The notes under the pieces are model-generated. The model was not told the DNA's origin, did no database searches, and saw nothing but the letters and a program-made list of their open reading frames with translations. Positions 16,664 through 24,698 of a stretch of 38,728 nt of DNA are shown piece by piece. This DNA is from Desulfobacterales bacterium (GTDB lineage: Bacteria; Desulfobacterota; Desulfobacteria; Desulfobacterales; JAHEIW01), in the NCBI GenBank assembly GCA_030145015.1, contig JAQYWI010000023.1, positions 1-38,728 on the forward strand, in the 5' to 3' direction. The position numbers and the translations under genes were made by a program. Every line of letters begins with the position of its first letter. Within the stretch, counting starts at the first letter, position 1.

Positions 16664-18073
16664 TCAGGAAGTCGTCTTCTTATTTTTGTATGCGATTGCA
16701 TTGCTTATTAAGGCTTCAGCCCATTGGGGCGTCCCCAGGGAATGGATGTGGGTATAGGTGGCCAGCACGTTTTTGTAACAGATGCCGTCTTTATCCTCGG
16801 TGATTCCCACACCTCTTTGCATGCGGAAAACCAAATCTTTGTCGTCTCCGGTCCAATGCAGCACCCGTGAATAGTGAAACTCGTGCCCCCGGATCTCGGT
16901 GCCGATTTCATAAAAGGGATTCTCGTTTTCTACCGTAACAATGGTATAGCCATGCCCCTGTGGCCGGGGATAAAAATCAAATGATAGCGGCAATACGCCG
17001 GCCATGGGATAGGATTTCCCTTCCAGTACCAGTTCTTCACCCAGATACATTAATCCGCCGCACTCCGCGTAGATCGGCAGGTTGTCTTCCGCCAGCGCCT
17101 TCAGCTCTTTTCTAAAGCTTTCATTCTGCGCCAGTTCTTTAGCATGCGTTTCCGGAAATCCACCGCCGATATATAACGCATCCAGCTCCGGCAATGTTTG
17201 GCTTTTCAGTGGGCTGATAAAAACAGTCTCTGCACCGGCTTCCTTGAGCGCATCGATGTTTTCAGGGTAATAAAACTGAAACGCGGAATCCTTTATAATA
17301 CCAATTTTGGGCCGGCCGGCTTCAGGGATGGTTATCTGACTTCTGTCTTCCGTCCTCTGTTTTCTGTCTTCTGGTTTTATCTGCGGTAGATCCTGGATGA
17401 GTTCATAAATTGCGTCTAAATCAAGGTGTTCGCTGGCGATTTGCGCGGCGGCTTCAATCGATTCGGCGGCCCAGTCATGTTCGGGTGTGGGCACCAGGCC
17501 CATGTGGCGTTCCGGAAAAATCTGGTTTCTCAATTTGGGTATGGCACCCAGAACCGGAATGCCGCAATAATGTTCGATGTTGTCACGCAGGATGCGTTCG
17601 TGGCGGGATCCCGCCACCCGATTGAGAACGACCCCTTTAATCATCACATCCGGATCAAACTGAATTAGGCCGGAAATGACCGCCGCCATGGTACGGGTAA
17701 TCTTGGTACAATCCACACACAGCAATACCGGGGTTTTCAACAACTTGGCCAGTTCAGCCGTGCTGGTGCTGCCGGCCAGGTCGATACCGTCATAAAGCCC
17801 GCGGTTGCCCTCGATGACGGCAATATCGTTTTTGCGGGTGTGCGCTAGAAAGGACTGTAAAATATGGGGTGTCTCTAGGAGGAAGGTGTCCAGATTATAA
17901 CAGGGCCGGTCGGCCGCCAGGGCCAACCAGCCGGTGTCAATATAATCCGGACCTTTTTTAAAAGGTGCAATGGACTTATCACACTTTTTCCATGCCGCAA
18001 TCAGTCCGATGGAAAGTATGGTCTTACCCGAACCTCCGCGCAGGGCAGCAATCATAATTCGGGGAAAATCCAT
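16664..18073 (-). CDS. dsrN: Siroheme amidase / cobyrinate a,c-diamide synthase family
   Basis: This is a CobB/CbiA-family glutamine-dependent amidotransferase. In dsr clusters it is called DsrN and is thought to amidate siroheme for sulfite reductase. The 469-residue product has a P-loop (ALRGGSGKT, residues ~10-18), the substrate motif GPDYIDTGW, and a class-I glutamine amidotransferase domain with nucleophile Cys338 in YAECGGLMYL and HIHSLGTPQWAEAL near the C-terminus. I start at the ATG at 18073; an in-frame TTG ten codons earlier lacks an SD. The linker between the domains (residues ~231-247) is encoded by repeat-like DNA. It sits 74 bases after dsrD. Cobalamin synthesis remains an alternative role. 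Confidence 0.9.
   Translation of the reverse strand: MDFPRIMIAALRGGSGKTILSIGLIAAWKKCDKSIAPFKKGPDYIDTGWLALAADRPCYNLDTFLLETPHILQSFLAHTRKNDIAVIEGNRGLYDGIDLAGSTSTAELAKLLKTPVLLCVDCTKITRTMAAVISGLIQFDPDVMIKGVVLNRVAGSRHERILRDNIEHYCGIPVLGAIPKLRNQIFPERHMGLVPTPEHDWAAESIEAAAQIASEHLDLDAIYELIQDLPQIKPEDRKQRTEDRSQITIPEAGRPKIGIIKDSAFQFYYPENIDALKEAGAETVFISPLKSQTLPELDALYIGGGFPETHAKELAQNESFRKELKALAEDNLPIYAECGGLMYLGEELVLEGKSYPMAGVLPLSFDFYPRPQGHGYTIVTVENENPFYEIGTEIRGHEFHYSRVLHWTGDDKDLVFRMQRGVGITEDKDGICYKNVLATYTHIHSLGTPQWAEALISNAIAYKNKKTTS
17335..17383. repeat. TCTGTCTTC-type repeat inside dsrN
   Basis: The plus strand iterates CTTCTGTCTTC / CCTCTGTTTTCTGTCTTCTG words. Read on the coding strand it encodes PEDRKQRTEDRSQIT, a charged near-repeat of EDR units, in the linker between the CbiA and amidotransferase domains. 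The style is that of the intergenic word repeats in this window. Confidence 0.7.
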
Positions 18074-18147
18074 TATTTCCGACTGTTTCGAAATTGTGCT
18101 CAAAAATCAAAAAAAAATAAACCCGGCCCCTGGCTAATTAAAACCGC

Positions 18148-18393
18148 CTAGTCTTCGTCTTCGGCGGCGGCCTGTTTACCGGTACCTGTAAGTCCGTATA
18201 ATGACGTGCTGCCGCTGGACCAGTACTCGAGAATCTGTTCCTGCACCATCCGGTTAATTACCTTCTTGGCCTCGCGGGGCTTGGCTTCTAAAATTTTGGC
18301 CAGGTCATTAAAATAAAATTTGGACTTGGTTTTTAGTTTTTTTTGCAATGCTTCCGTTATTTTAGTTTTTGATTCCTCGTAATCCAGATCCAT
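18148..18393 (-). CDS. dsrD: Dissimilatory sulfite reductase activator DsrD
   Basis: DsrD is a small winged-helix protein shown to stimulate sulfite reduction by DsrAB; it is a marker of the reductive pathway. The 81-residue product begins MDLDYEESKTKITEAL and ends in an acidic tail (AAAEDED). Its core (FYFNDLAKILEA, then ILEYWSSGSTSLYGLTG) is the typical DsrD sequence, and its length is normal. The start at 18393 has AGAGGA nine bases before it; the upstream in-frame codons run into the dsrB-dsrD hairpin and are rejected. The dsrB gene ends 71 bases upstream. Confidence 0.95.
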   Translation of the reverse strand: MDLDYEESKTKITEALQKKLKTKSKFYFNDLAKILEAKPREAKKVINRMVQEQILEYWSSGSTSLYGLTGTGKQAAAEDED

Positions 18394-18415
18394 AATTTTC
18401 CTCTTTTCAGCAAAA

Positions 18416-18449
18416 TGCAGGGGGCACCCCATGAGGTATGCCCCCTGCA
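18416..18449 (-). promoter_or_regulatory. Perfect 11-bp GC-rich hairpin between dsrB and dsrD
   Basis: Arms TGCAGGGGGCA (18416-18426) and TGCCCCCTGCA (18439-18449) are perfectly complementary around a 12-base loop. On the coding strand only a short TTTT follows and the dsrD SD comes about 10 bases later, so it is not a classical terminator. It probably acts as a partial attenuator or as a processing or stability element that sets the dsrD:dsrAB ratio. Confidence 0.75.
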
Positions 18450-18464
18450 GGTTTAATTTAGCGC

Positions 18465-19610
18465 TTAAAACTTGAATTGCGTGGTCTGGCGCCAAGTAAA
18501 GTAAGCCGGATCGCGGAAATCATCGATCAGATGATGGGTAAATTCCAGTTCGCATTTTTCAAAGAATCTTTCCCATCCGATGCGCTCGGCCCATTCTCCC
18601 AGGCGCTCATATTTGTTGGCGCCCTTTTCATAGGCCTGCACGATCTGCTTGATGACGTCGGTCGTTTTGGGCCAGCGCGGCGGTTCATTCGGAATAAACG
18701 CCACAACTACCTTGGAAAACTTCGGTGCGCTGATGCGGTTGGACACCTTCCCACCGGCCATGATGACGATGCCGTCGCCTTCCTGATCGGCCAGCGGCAT
18801 GGAGGGACACATGGTGTAACAGTTGCCGCAGAACATACAGCGGGGCTCATTGAGGGCCACACTTTTGACCGTTTGGCCTCCGACCTCAACCTTGGCCGGT
18901 TTAATCGCCGCCGTCGGGCAGGCCGCAATGGCCAGCGGGATCTCGCACATCTTGTCCAGATATTCGTGATCCAGCATCGGCGGTTTGCGATGGTATCCCA
19001 GGATGGCGATGTCGGAACAATGCACCGCACCGCACATATTCAGGCAGCAGGCCAGAGACACGCGCAGTTTAGCCGGCAGTTTGTGCTCTTTGAAGTAATC
19101 AAAGAGCACGTCCATGGTGGCTTTCACCGGACCGGAAGCATCGGTGGCCGGTGTATGACAATGGAGCCAGCCCTGGGTGTGCACGATGTTGGTTATAGAT
19201 GTGCCGGTACCGCCCACCGGAAATTTGAAACTGCCGCCGTCAAACTTGCGGCTTTCAAGATCTTTGACCAGCGGATCGACTTTGCTTTCATCGGCCACCA
19301 TGAATTCGATGTTGTTGCGGGTGGTAAACCGCAGGTAGCCGTCACAGTGCTTTTCCGCGATTTCACAAATTTCCCGGATGTGGGTGGTGCTCATGAGTCG
19401 CGCCCCACCGCAGCGAACCGTCCAGACCTTATCGCCGGACTCGGCCACATGCACCAGAACGCCGGGTTTGATGACGTCATGATACAGCCACTTGCCCTTG
19501 TTTTTGGCAATTACCGGCGGATAAAATTCGTCGTATTTTTTAGGACCGATATCTGAAATTCTGCCTTCCATCGGTTTGTCAGGATTGTAACCTGATGATA
19601 CAAATGCCAT
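18465..19610 (-). CDS. dsrB: Dissimilatory sulfite reductase beta subunit
   Basis: DsrB is the catalytic beta subunit of the siroheme enzyme that reduces sulfite in the cytoplasm in the last stage of sulfate respiration. The 381-residue product carries the siroheme/[4Fe-4S] cysteine region [16 protein letters not shown] near residue 190 and a ferredoxin insert with [17 protein letters not shown] near 260. The motif [20 protein letters not shown] is typical. Length is normal. The start at 19610 has AGGGGGAT upstream, and the gene follows dsrA by only 12 bases. A long reading frame antisense to it is a shadow. Confidence 0.97.
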   Translation of the reverse strand: MAFVSSGYNPDKPMEGRISDIGPKKYDEFYPPVIAKNKGKWLYHDVIKPGVLVHVAESGDKVWTVRCGGARLMSTTHIREICEIAEKHCDGYLRFTTRNNIEFMVADESKVDPLVKDLESRKFDGGSFKFPVGGTGTSITNIVHTQGWLHCHTPATDASGPVKATMDVLFDYFKEHKLPAKLRVSLACCLNMCGAVHCSDIAILGYHRKPPMLDHEYLDKMCEIPLAIAACPTAAIKPAKVEVGGQTVKSVALNEPRCMFCGNCYTMCPSMPLADQEGDGIVIMAGGKVSNRISAPKFSKVVVAFIPNEPPRWPKTTDVIKQIVQAYEKGANKYERLGEWAERIGWERFFEKCELEFTHHLIDDFRDPAYFTWRQTTQFKF

Positions 19611-19622
19611 GGTCTTATCCCC

Positions 19623-20936
19623 CTATCTCTGATGGTATTTTCTAAATTCGTTGATGTCTCGTGTGAATCCGCCCGCCACTTCGTCTTCTTTCCAGAAGAT
19701 GTACGGGTTGGATCTCGGCTCCTGAACCATCCGCGGGTCGGGCGCAAGGCCGGTGGCCTCCAGCAGTTTCTGGAAGCCCTGGCGTTTCATCAGTTCGCCG
19801 AGCCGCTCGCGGTTCTTGCCTTCTTCCATCCACCAATCCCAGATCGCCTCAATGACTTCTTTAATCTCATCATAGGGTTCCTCAGCTTTGACAAAGGGAA
19901 CCAGCAGAGAAGCCATCTGGGCACCATCAAGAATCGGGGCCTTGGCGCCGACCAGGATTGAAAGGCCGGTTTCTTTTCCAATTCGAAGCGCCCGGGGCAT
20001 CACGTTGATGCAGTGCATGCAGCGGTTGCACTCTTTGCTGTCGATCATGAGCTTGCCGCCTTCCATCCACATGCAATCCGTAGGACAGAGATCGATGACT
20101 TCTTTCTGGATGTCGAATGCGCCCCAGTCACGACCGCTGTGATCATTGGCATTGGGTGCAATCTCGCCGCCGATGTAGGCCTGGACCGCTTCCTCATCAA
20201 TACGGATGTCATCTTTCCAGGTACCGATAAAGGACATGTCCGCCCGTGCGATCGAAGCCACACAGCAATTGGGACAGCCGTCAAATTTAAATTTGAACTT
20301 ATACGGAAATGCCGGCCGGTGCAGCTCATCCTGATATTCCTGGGTGAGATGATAGCAGAGGGCCTGGGTGTCGTAGCAGGCGTATTCGCAACGCGCCTGA
20401 CCGATGCAGTCCGAGGGTGTCCGCAGGTTTGAACCCGAGCCGCCCAGGTCCTGGTTGAGGTTGTGGGTCATCTCATAGAAGATTTCTTCCAGCTGGGGGG
20501 TGGTGGTACCCAGAAAAATAATGTCGCCGGTAGAGCCGTGCATGTTGGTGATACCGCTGCCGCGGAAATCCCAGAGATCACAGAGCTTTGTTAAATATTC
20601 GGCGGTATAAAATTTGCCGCCCGGCTGGTTGACACGCATGGTATGAAAGTGGGCCACACCTGAAAACGCTTGGGGTTGATCGCAATAGCGACCGATAACA
20701 CCGCCGCCATAGCCGAATACGCCGACGATTCCACCGTGTTTCCAGTGGGTTCTGCCGTGTTTGAAAGAAAGCTCCAGTATGCCCAAAAGGTCCTCGACAA
20801 CATCTACAGGAATCTGAAAGTCGATGTTGTCCGGGTTTTTTGACCTTGCTTCGGCCTGTTGTTTCATATCCGAAACAAAGCTTGGCCACGGCCCGCTTTC
20901 AAGTTGGTCCAACAACGGGGTTTTATGTTTTGCCAT
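19623..20936 (-). CDS. dsrA: Dissimilatory sulfite reductase alpha subunit
   Basis: DsrA forms the alpha2beta2 sulfite reductase with DsrB. The 437-residue product has the cluster-binding motifs SDCIGQARCEYACYDTQ (C-x5-C) and FDGCPNCCVASIARAD (C-x3-C), and a ferredoxin-like domain with CPTDC and CNRCMHCINVMP. GWG-type surroundings such as RTHWKHGGIVGVFGYGGG near residue 63 match the reductive bacterial type. A strong SD (GGAGGTAG) precedes the ATG. A near-consensus promoter and a roughly 150-base leader lie upstream. It is the first gene of dsrA-dsrB-dsrD-dsrN-methyltransferase. The association with dsrD and the absence of oxidative dsr genes point to sulfate or sulfite reduction. Confidence 0.98.
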   Translation of the reverse strand: MAKHKTPLLDQLESGPWPSFVSDMKQQAEARSKNPDNIDFQIPVDVVEDLLGILELSFKHGRTHWKHGGIVGVFGYGGGVIGRYCDQPQAFSGVAHFHTMRVNQPGGKFYTAEYLTKLCDLWDFRGSGITNMHGSTGDIIFLGTTTPQLEEIFYEMTHNLNQDLGGSGSNLRTPSDCIGQARCEYACYDTQALCYHLTQEYQDELHRPAFPYKFKFKFDGCPNCCVASIARADMSFIGTWKDDIRIDEEAVQAYIGGEIAPNANDHSGRDWGAFDIQKEVIDLCPTDCMWMEGGKLMIDSKECNRCMHCINVMPRALRIGKETGLSILVGAKAPILDGAQMASLLVPFVKAEEPYDEIKEVIEAIWDWWMEEGKNRERLGELMKRQGFQKLLEATGLAPDPRMVQEPRSNPYIFWKEDEVAGGFTRDINEFRKYHQR

Positions 20937-20942
20937 TATCTA

Positions 20943-21020
20943 CCTCCATTTTAGTTAAAAATTTCGCCTCAACTATAAAAATCGTCTTTCCCTCCTAAGG
21001 TCTGCTGAAATTCACCTCCT
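20943..21020 (-). promoter_or_regulatory. dsrA leader with three SD-like sites
   Basis: On the coding strand the leader contains AGGAGGTGA (21012-21020), AGGAGGG (20990-20996) and the real dsrA SD GGAGG (20943-20947). The first two have no start codon at a usable distance. Orphan SD sites in leaders are known to stabilise some mRNAs (the Bacillus STAB-SD) or to serve as ribosome standby sites; which applies here is unknown. Confidence 0.6.
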
Positions 21021-21091
21021 CTCAATCTGTTTTTTCTGATTTTATTTCAATTAGTTTCGTTTACATTTTCAAAAATTAGATCAAGAGAGAT

Positions 21092-21120
21092 CATATAAAA
21101 TTAATCTTTGGGGTTGTCAA
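21092..21120 (-). promoter_or_regulatory. Sigma-70-type promoter of the dsr operon
   Basis: On the minus strand TTGACA (21115-21120) is a perfect -35 box, followed by a 17-base spacer and TATATG (21092-21097) as -10. Transcription should start near 21085, giving a leader of about 150 bases before dsrA. Confidence 0.75.
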
Positions 21121-21153
21121 TAAAAAAGAATCGTTACAAAGGGTTAACGCCAC

Positions 21154-21214
21154 GAAAATCGGTACATATATTCGGGAATACTTTATCTTGCGGTCGGTGA
21201 GAAAAACGGTACAT
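21154..21214 (-). promoter_or_regulatory. Paired direct repeats upstream of the dsr promoter
   Basis: GAAAATCGGTACAT (21154-21167) and GAAAAACGGTACAT (21201-21214) match at 13 of 14 positions and start 47 bases apart. Relative to the predicted start they centre near -75 and -122, typical places for activator binding. I do not recognise the binding protein. Confidence 0.5.
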
Positions 21215-21233
21215 TATGTAGGGGAAATTTTAA

Positions 21234-21370
21234 ATGGAGTACTGGAGTGTTGGAGTATTGGAGTATTGAGGGGGTGCTGGTGAATTGGTGAGGGGACATT
21301 GACTCGATTCCGAGCGTGCTGTCAAATTCGTTTTTCCATTACTCCATTACTCCAGCACTCCAACACTCCA
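21234..21370. repeat. Inverted repeat of TGGAGT words
   Basis: The left arm (21234-21269) iterates TGGAGTACTGGAGTGTTGGA-type words; the right arm (21336-21370) holds the complement ACTCCATTACTCCAGCACTC. About 65 bases separate them. It ends 13 bases from the stop of the 391-residue gene. Confidence 0.85.
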
Positions 21371-21382
21371 GGCTGATATCTA

Positions 21383-22558
21383 TTACATCGATAAAATTTG
21401 TTTGATGGAACCGTGCAGGGTCTCAACGTGCGGGTGTATATTTTTTTTAATGAGCGTCAGCTCCGGCATTTGAGGATTGAACCGGTTGACTATCGCCTCT
21501 GTCAGATCGATCAGGTCCCCTTCGGTGCAGGATGCCAGATAGGCAATAAAGCAAGCCAGCGGGGAATCCGGTAACGAGGCAACATCCGGCTTCATTGAAA
21601 GGGCTTCCAAAAATCCGATTAAGGTGGCATCAACGGCAACACTATCCGACCACACCATTTCCCCGATTCCGTCGAGGCGATCGAGGCGCATGTGAATCGA
21701 AAGGCTTAAAAAGAAAATCAGCAGGGCCTGTAATATCCGCTGCGGATGGCCCGGGGCGGTTTGGGTATTCTTCTGATTTTCGAAGATGGCTGCATATTGC
21801 CGGACCGTAACGAGCCTTAGATCCAGTTTACCATTTTCAGTCTTCACAACAAAATCTCCGGCCGCATGGTGCCAGGAAAAGATCTGCTCAAAAGACTCCA
21901 GGTTATAGTAAGCGGTTAGAATCTTAGAAACCTGGGCATAAAGGGTTTGGGTCCGTTCGGCCGCAAGAAAAAACCGGCCCCGGGCGTCATCCCACACCAT
22001 GATTTTAGGCTTTTTATCGACCGGATCTATTGAAATATGGAATTCATGGTACCCGTCAAACCATTGGCCCAAAAACATCGCGAAATTTTGTGCGTTCGAT
22101 CCGGAAGTCCGGCCTAATCCGTAAGCCTGCGGCAAATAGTGCAGCGGCTGCGCGGTATTCAGTCGATTCAAAAGATGAAATTCCTTTTCGATGAAGCGCC
22201 TGCCGGTTTCGGTAATGGCCACATTGAGTACAAAACAAAGTTTCTTCTGATAGACGACGGTTTCGATTCGGGCAGGATGATAAAATTCACCGTGTTTTTC
22301 AAGACAAATACGGATTTCATCGATGTCCGCTGCTTTCACATCATGATTAAGCTGTCGGGAAACCGCCCGGGTTATCTCTTCAAAGGAATGGGCTTCAAGA
22401 AACGCCTGTGCCGCCCGAAAATAAGCTGCGTGGCTTACGGATTCCCCGGCAGGCTTCATCAGGGCATCGAGCCTCAAGGGTATGGGCTCATGCCATATCA
22501 GGCTGTCTGCGGTGACGGGTTCTTTGGAATGGGATATGAAAAAGGAAAAGTGGGGCAT
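21383..22558 (-). CDS. Protein of unknown function upstream of dsrA
   Basis: I do not recognise this 391-residue protein. It has no signal peptide; one hydrophobic stretch (ALLIFFLSLSI, near residue 286) is too short to be a sure membrane segment. The middle faintly recalls a protein-kinase or aminoglycoside-phosphotransferase fold: a small-lobe-like strand and helix (VLNVAITETGRRFIEKEFHL), then WHHAAGDFVVKTENGKLDL, which may be compared with the HGDFxxxN catalytic loop. The expected metal-binding Asp is not clearly present, so activity is doubtful. Codon use and composition resemble the neighbours. The ATG lacks an SD. It lies on the dsr strand but is separated from dsrA by 446 bases with its own promoter, so it is probably not in the dsr operon. 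Confidence 0.75.
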   Translation of the reverse strand: MPHFSFFISHSKEPVTADSLIWHEPIPLRLDALMKPAGESVSHAAYFRAAQAFLEAHSFEEITRAVSRQLNHDVKAADIDEIRICLEKHGEFYHPARIETVVYQKKLCFVLNVAITETGRRFIEKEFHLLNRLNTAQPLHYLPQAYGLGRTSGSNAQNFAMFLGQWFDGYHEFHISIDPVDKKPKIMVWDDARGRFFLAAERTQTLYAQVSKILTAYYNLESFEQIFSWHHAAGDFVVKTENGKLDLRLVTVRQYAAIFENQKNTQTAPGHPQRILQALLIFFLSLSIHMRLDRLDGIGEMVWSDSVAVDATLIGFLEALSMKPDVASLPDSPLACFIAYLASCTEGDLIDLTEAIVNRFNPQMPELTLIKKNIHPHVETLHGSIKQILSM

Positions 22559-22570
22559 TCAAAAACGTTT

Positions 22571-22733
22571 GGTTGAATTGGTTTTATTGGTTCGATTTGT
22601 TTGATTGGTTTGTTAAAACATCAAAAGATATAGTCGGGCCTTGGAAGAATGTTTTAAATACAATCCATTTGGAAGGTTTTGAAATAGGCTCGAACAAATG
22701 AAACTAATGTAACCAATTAAACCAATCAAACAG
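22571..22733. repeat. Inverted repeat of TTGGTT/GATT words, second copy
   Basis: The left arm (22571-22614) holds TTGGTTTTATTGGTTCGATT-type words; the right arm (22691-22733) holds AACCAATTAAACCAATCAAA. About 75 bases lie between. It is the same family as 3014-3104 and fills the spacer between the TPR gene and the next gene. Confidence 0.8.
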
Positions 22734-22734
22734 T

Positions 22735-23361
22735 TTATTCTTTTTTGAGCTCTTGGATCTCTTTTAATATCTCGGGCGGCACGTCGTACCCTGCCGCCAC
22801 CGCCTTTTCACAGTGTTCGATGGCCGCATGATGTTCCCCTTTTTCAAGATAGGCGATGGCCAGATTATTGTGGGCCGGACCAAAATCAGGGTGAAGCTTC
22901 AGCGCCTTGAGGTTGGTTTCGATGCTGTCATCAATTCGGCCCTTTATTAAATAAGCATTCGCCAGATTGACGAAGGCCTGAACATATCTGAAATTAAAGG
23001 TTGTCGCTTTCTCGAGCGCCTTGATGGCTTCGTCGATATTACCCTTTTGGAGCTCGATAAATCCGATGTTTCCCCAGCCCTCGGAAAAACCGGGTCTGGC
23101 CTTAACGGCCGACTGATTATACCTCAGGCAGCTATCAAGATCGCCGCGCTGCAAATATATCCCCCCGATGGCCACATAGGCTTCCGCCAAACCGGGGCTG
23201 CATTCAACGGCTTCATGGAGATGTTTTTCGGCTTCATCATATTTTTTTTGCCCCATTAAGGCGACACCGAGGTTGTAATGAGAATTGCCGCATTCCGGAT
23301 TTTGAGCAATGGCCTGCCTTTGCCGGGCAATATATTCATCCGCGTTTTGGGCTTTTGTCAT
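22735..23361 (-). CDS. Tetratricopeptide repeat protein
   Basis: A 208-residue cytoplasmic protein made almost entirely of about five TPR units of 34 residues: HYNLGVALMGQKKYDEAEKH, AYVAIGGIYLQRGDLDSC, GWGNIGFIELQKGNIDEA, AFVNLANAYLIKGRIDDS and AHNNLAIAYLEKGEHHAA. TPRs form superhelices that bind partner proteins. No enzyme domain or signal peptide is seen. I start at the ATG at 23361, nine bases after AAGGA, rather than the ATG three codons earlier that touches that SD. It is the gene before the unknown protein upstream of dsrA, but a repeat-filled spacer separates them; a link to sulfite reduction is speculative. Confidence 0.88.
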   Translation of the reverse strand: MTKAQNADEYIARQRQAIAQNPECGNSHYNLGVALMGQKKYDEAEKHLHEAVECSPGLAEAYVAIGGIYLQRGDLDSCLRYNQSAVKARPGFSEGWGNIGFIELQKGNIDEAIKALEKATTFNFRYVQAFVNLANAYLIKGRIDDSIETNLKALKLHPDFGPAHNNLAIAYLEKGEHHAAIEHCEKAVAAGYDVPPEILKEIQELKKE

Positions 23362-23560
23362 GATATTCATTCCTTTTAATCATTTCTTTACTGGCGCTGA
23401 TATTAAGGATCAATTTTAGATTTGTCAAAATATAGCCGCCGGGAACAGCGTTCAAGCTTTTATAGGATATATCATATTTTTTCAAGCCCTCTCCGCCAAA
23501 GCCATCTTTTTTCTTGACATCATTTTGCCTTTTAATTACCGTTTTTATATCCTAAAGGCT

Positions 23561-23589
23561 TTGACTTTTCGTGTTGTTCTTAGGATATT
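23561..23589 (+). promoter_or_regulatory. Candidate promoter for the DapA-like gene
   Basis: TTGACT (23561-23566), a 17-base spacer and GATATT (23584-23589) form a fair sigma-70 promoter 38 bases before the ATG at 23627. Confidence 0.5.
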
Positions 23590-23626
23590 CCATAAACAAA
23601 ATGTGTTTGTGTTAAAGGGGGTAATC

Positions 23627-24661
23627 ATGAAAGCAGGATGTTACACCGCAATAACGACGCCTTTTAAAGAAAATGGCGTTGACTACCAGGGTCTGGAACA
23701 ACTGGCAGATTTCCAGATTCAAAACGGCATTACAGGCATTCTGGCAGTCGGAACCACAGGGGAAAGTCCGGTTCTGACATGGGATGAACATAATAAAGTG
23801 ACCGAAACCATCGCTGCAAAGACCAAGGGCAAATGTTTGTGTATTGCCGGCACGGGAAGCAACAATACGGCTGAATCACTCGAGGCCACCAAACATGCCG
23901 CCGCCATCGGCGCCGATGCCGTATTGCTGGTTGAACCCTATTACAACGGTCCCAGCTCTGTAGAAATACGAAAAGAATATATAGCCCCGATTGCCGGTGC
24001 TTTCAAAGATCTTGACGTCATCCCCTATGTCATTCCGGGTCGCACGGGAACCCAATTATTGCCGGAGGACCTGGCGCTGTTGTATAAGGAATATCCCAAT
24101 GTCAGCACGGTAAAAGAAGCCACCGCCAGCGTTGAAAACATGCAACGCACCCGGGAATGCTGCGGACCTGATTATATGATTTTATCGGGCGATGACGGCA
24201 TGACTTACGATATGATGATCGATCCCCGCATAAATGCGGCCGGAGTTATCTCGGTGGCGTCCAACGTGGCCCCCAAAGCAATAACGGAAATGGTTCAATT
24301 GCTTAATGATGGTAACGAATCCGAAGCCAAAACACTGATGCAGAAACTGGAGCCGCTTTTCAATCTGGTAACGGTCAAAACAACGGAAAACACCCCCTAT
24401 GGTGAGGTGTCCTGCCGGGCTCGAAATCCGCTGGCTTATAAAGCCTTGATGTCGCTTTTGGGAATGCCTTCAGGGGGATGCCGGCAGCCGCTGGGTAAAC
24501 TGACCCAAAACGGATTGCAAACCGTTCTGGATGCCACGCGCAGGGTGCAAACGACATCACCTGAGATCCTGCAGCCGGTGGCGGAATTTTTTAATGTAGA
24601 TATCGCCGAGCGGCTGGAAAATGAGAAGTGCTGGGAAGGATTAGCCTACCAATCCTATTAA
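23627..24661 (+). CDS. dapA: Dihydrodipicolinate synthase family aldolase
   Basis: DHDPS condenses pyruvate with aspartate semialdehyde in lysine and diaminopimelate synthesis. The 344-residue product starts at the ATG at 23627 after AAAGGGGG; the frame is open upstream but without support. Motifs: AVGTTGES (residues 40-47), Tyr134 and Arg139 in PYVIPGRTG, and the Schiff-base Lys163 in VSTVKEATAS. Spacing matches E. coli DapA (Tyr133, Lys161). The protein is about 50 residues longer than usual at the C-terminus (from about residue 295), and YVIP replaces the common YNVP. A related N-acetylneuraminate-lyase-type aldolase cannot be fully excluded. It stands alone with two hairpins downstream. 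Confidence 0.85.
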   Translation: MKAGCYTAITTPFKENGVDYQGLEQLADFQIQNGITGILAVGTTGESPVLTWDEHNKVTETIAAKTKGKCLCIAGTGSNNTAESLEATKHAAAIGADAVLLVEPYYNGPSSVEIRKEYIAPIAGAFKDLDVIPYVIPGRTGTQLLPEDLALLYKEYPNVSTVKEATASVENMQRTRECCGPDYMILSGDDGMTYDMMIDPRINAAGVISVASNVAPKAITEMVQLLNDGNESEAKTLMQKLEPLFNLVTVKTTENTPYGEVSCRARNPLAYKALMSLLGMPSGGCRQPLGKLTQNGLQTVLDATRRVQTTSPEILQPVAEFFNVDIAERLENEKCWEGLAYQSY

Positions 24662-24662
24662 A

Positions 24663-24689
24663 AAGTGTCCATTTTCTGAATGGACACTT
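24663..24689 (+). terminator. Hairpin directly after the dapA stop
   Basis: AAGTGTCCA and TGGACACTT pair around a nine-base loop, followed by only a short T-poor stretch. It precedes the stronger terminator at 24699 and probably supports it. Confidence 0.55.
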
Positions 24690-24698
24690 AATTAAAAC

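Larger units (their letters stand above)
20937..21382. other. dsr upstream region
   Basis: A 446-base non-coding region before dsrA. Going upstream from dsrA it holds the leader with SD-like sites, a strong promoter (21092-21120), a pair of 14-base direct repeats (21154-21214) and a long inverted repeat (21234-21370) next to the end of the upstream gene. No coding sequence is supported. Confidence 0.8.

Noticed and set aside
18074..18147. A cobalamin riboswitch before the CobB-like gene
   Set aside because: The 74-base gap is far too short and shows none of the conserved cobalamin-riboswitch boxes.
18416..18449. The dsrB-dsrD hairpin as a full rho-independent terminator
   Set aside because: Only TTTT follows and the dsrD SD comes immediately after; dsrD must be transcribed.
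18394..18495. An N-terminal extension of DsrD
   Set aside because: The extra codons read through the dsrB-dsrD hairpin and the dsrB end; the ATG at 18393 has a good SD and gives the normal DsrD length.
18477..19556. A 359-codon plus-strand reading frame antisense to dsrB
   Set aside because: It is fully covered by dsrB, has no SD and its translation shows no domain; high third-position GC of dsrB explains the open frame.
21234..21370. CRISPR array
   Set aside because: The repeated TGGAGT words are only 7-9 bases, touch each other without spacers, and form two arms in opposite orientation.
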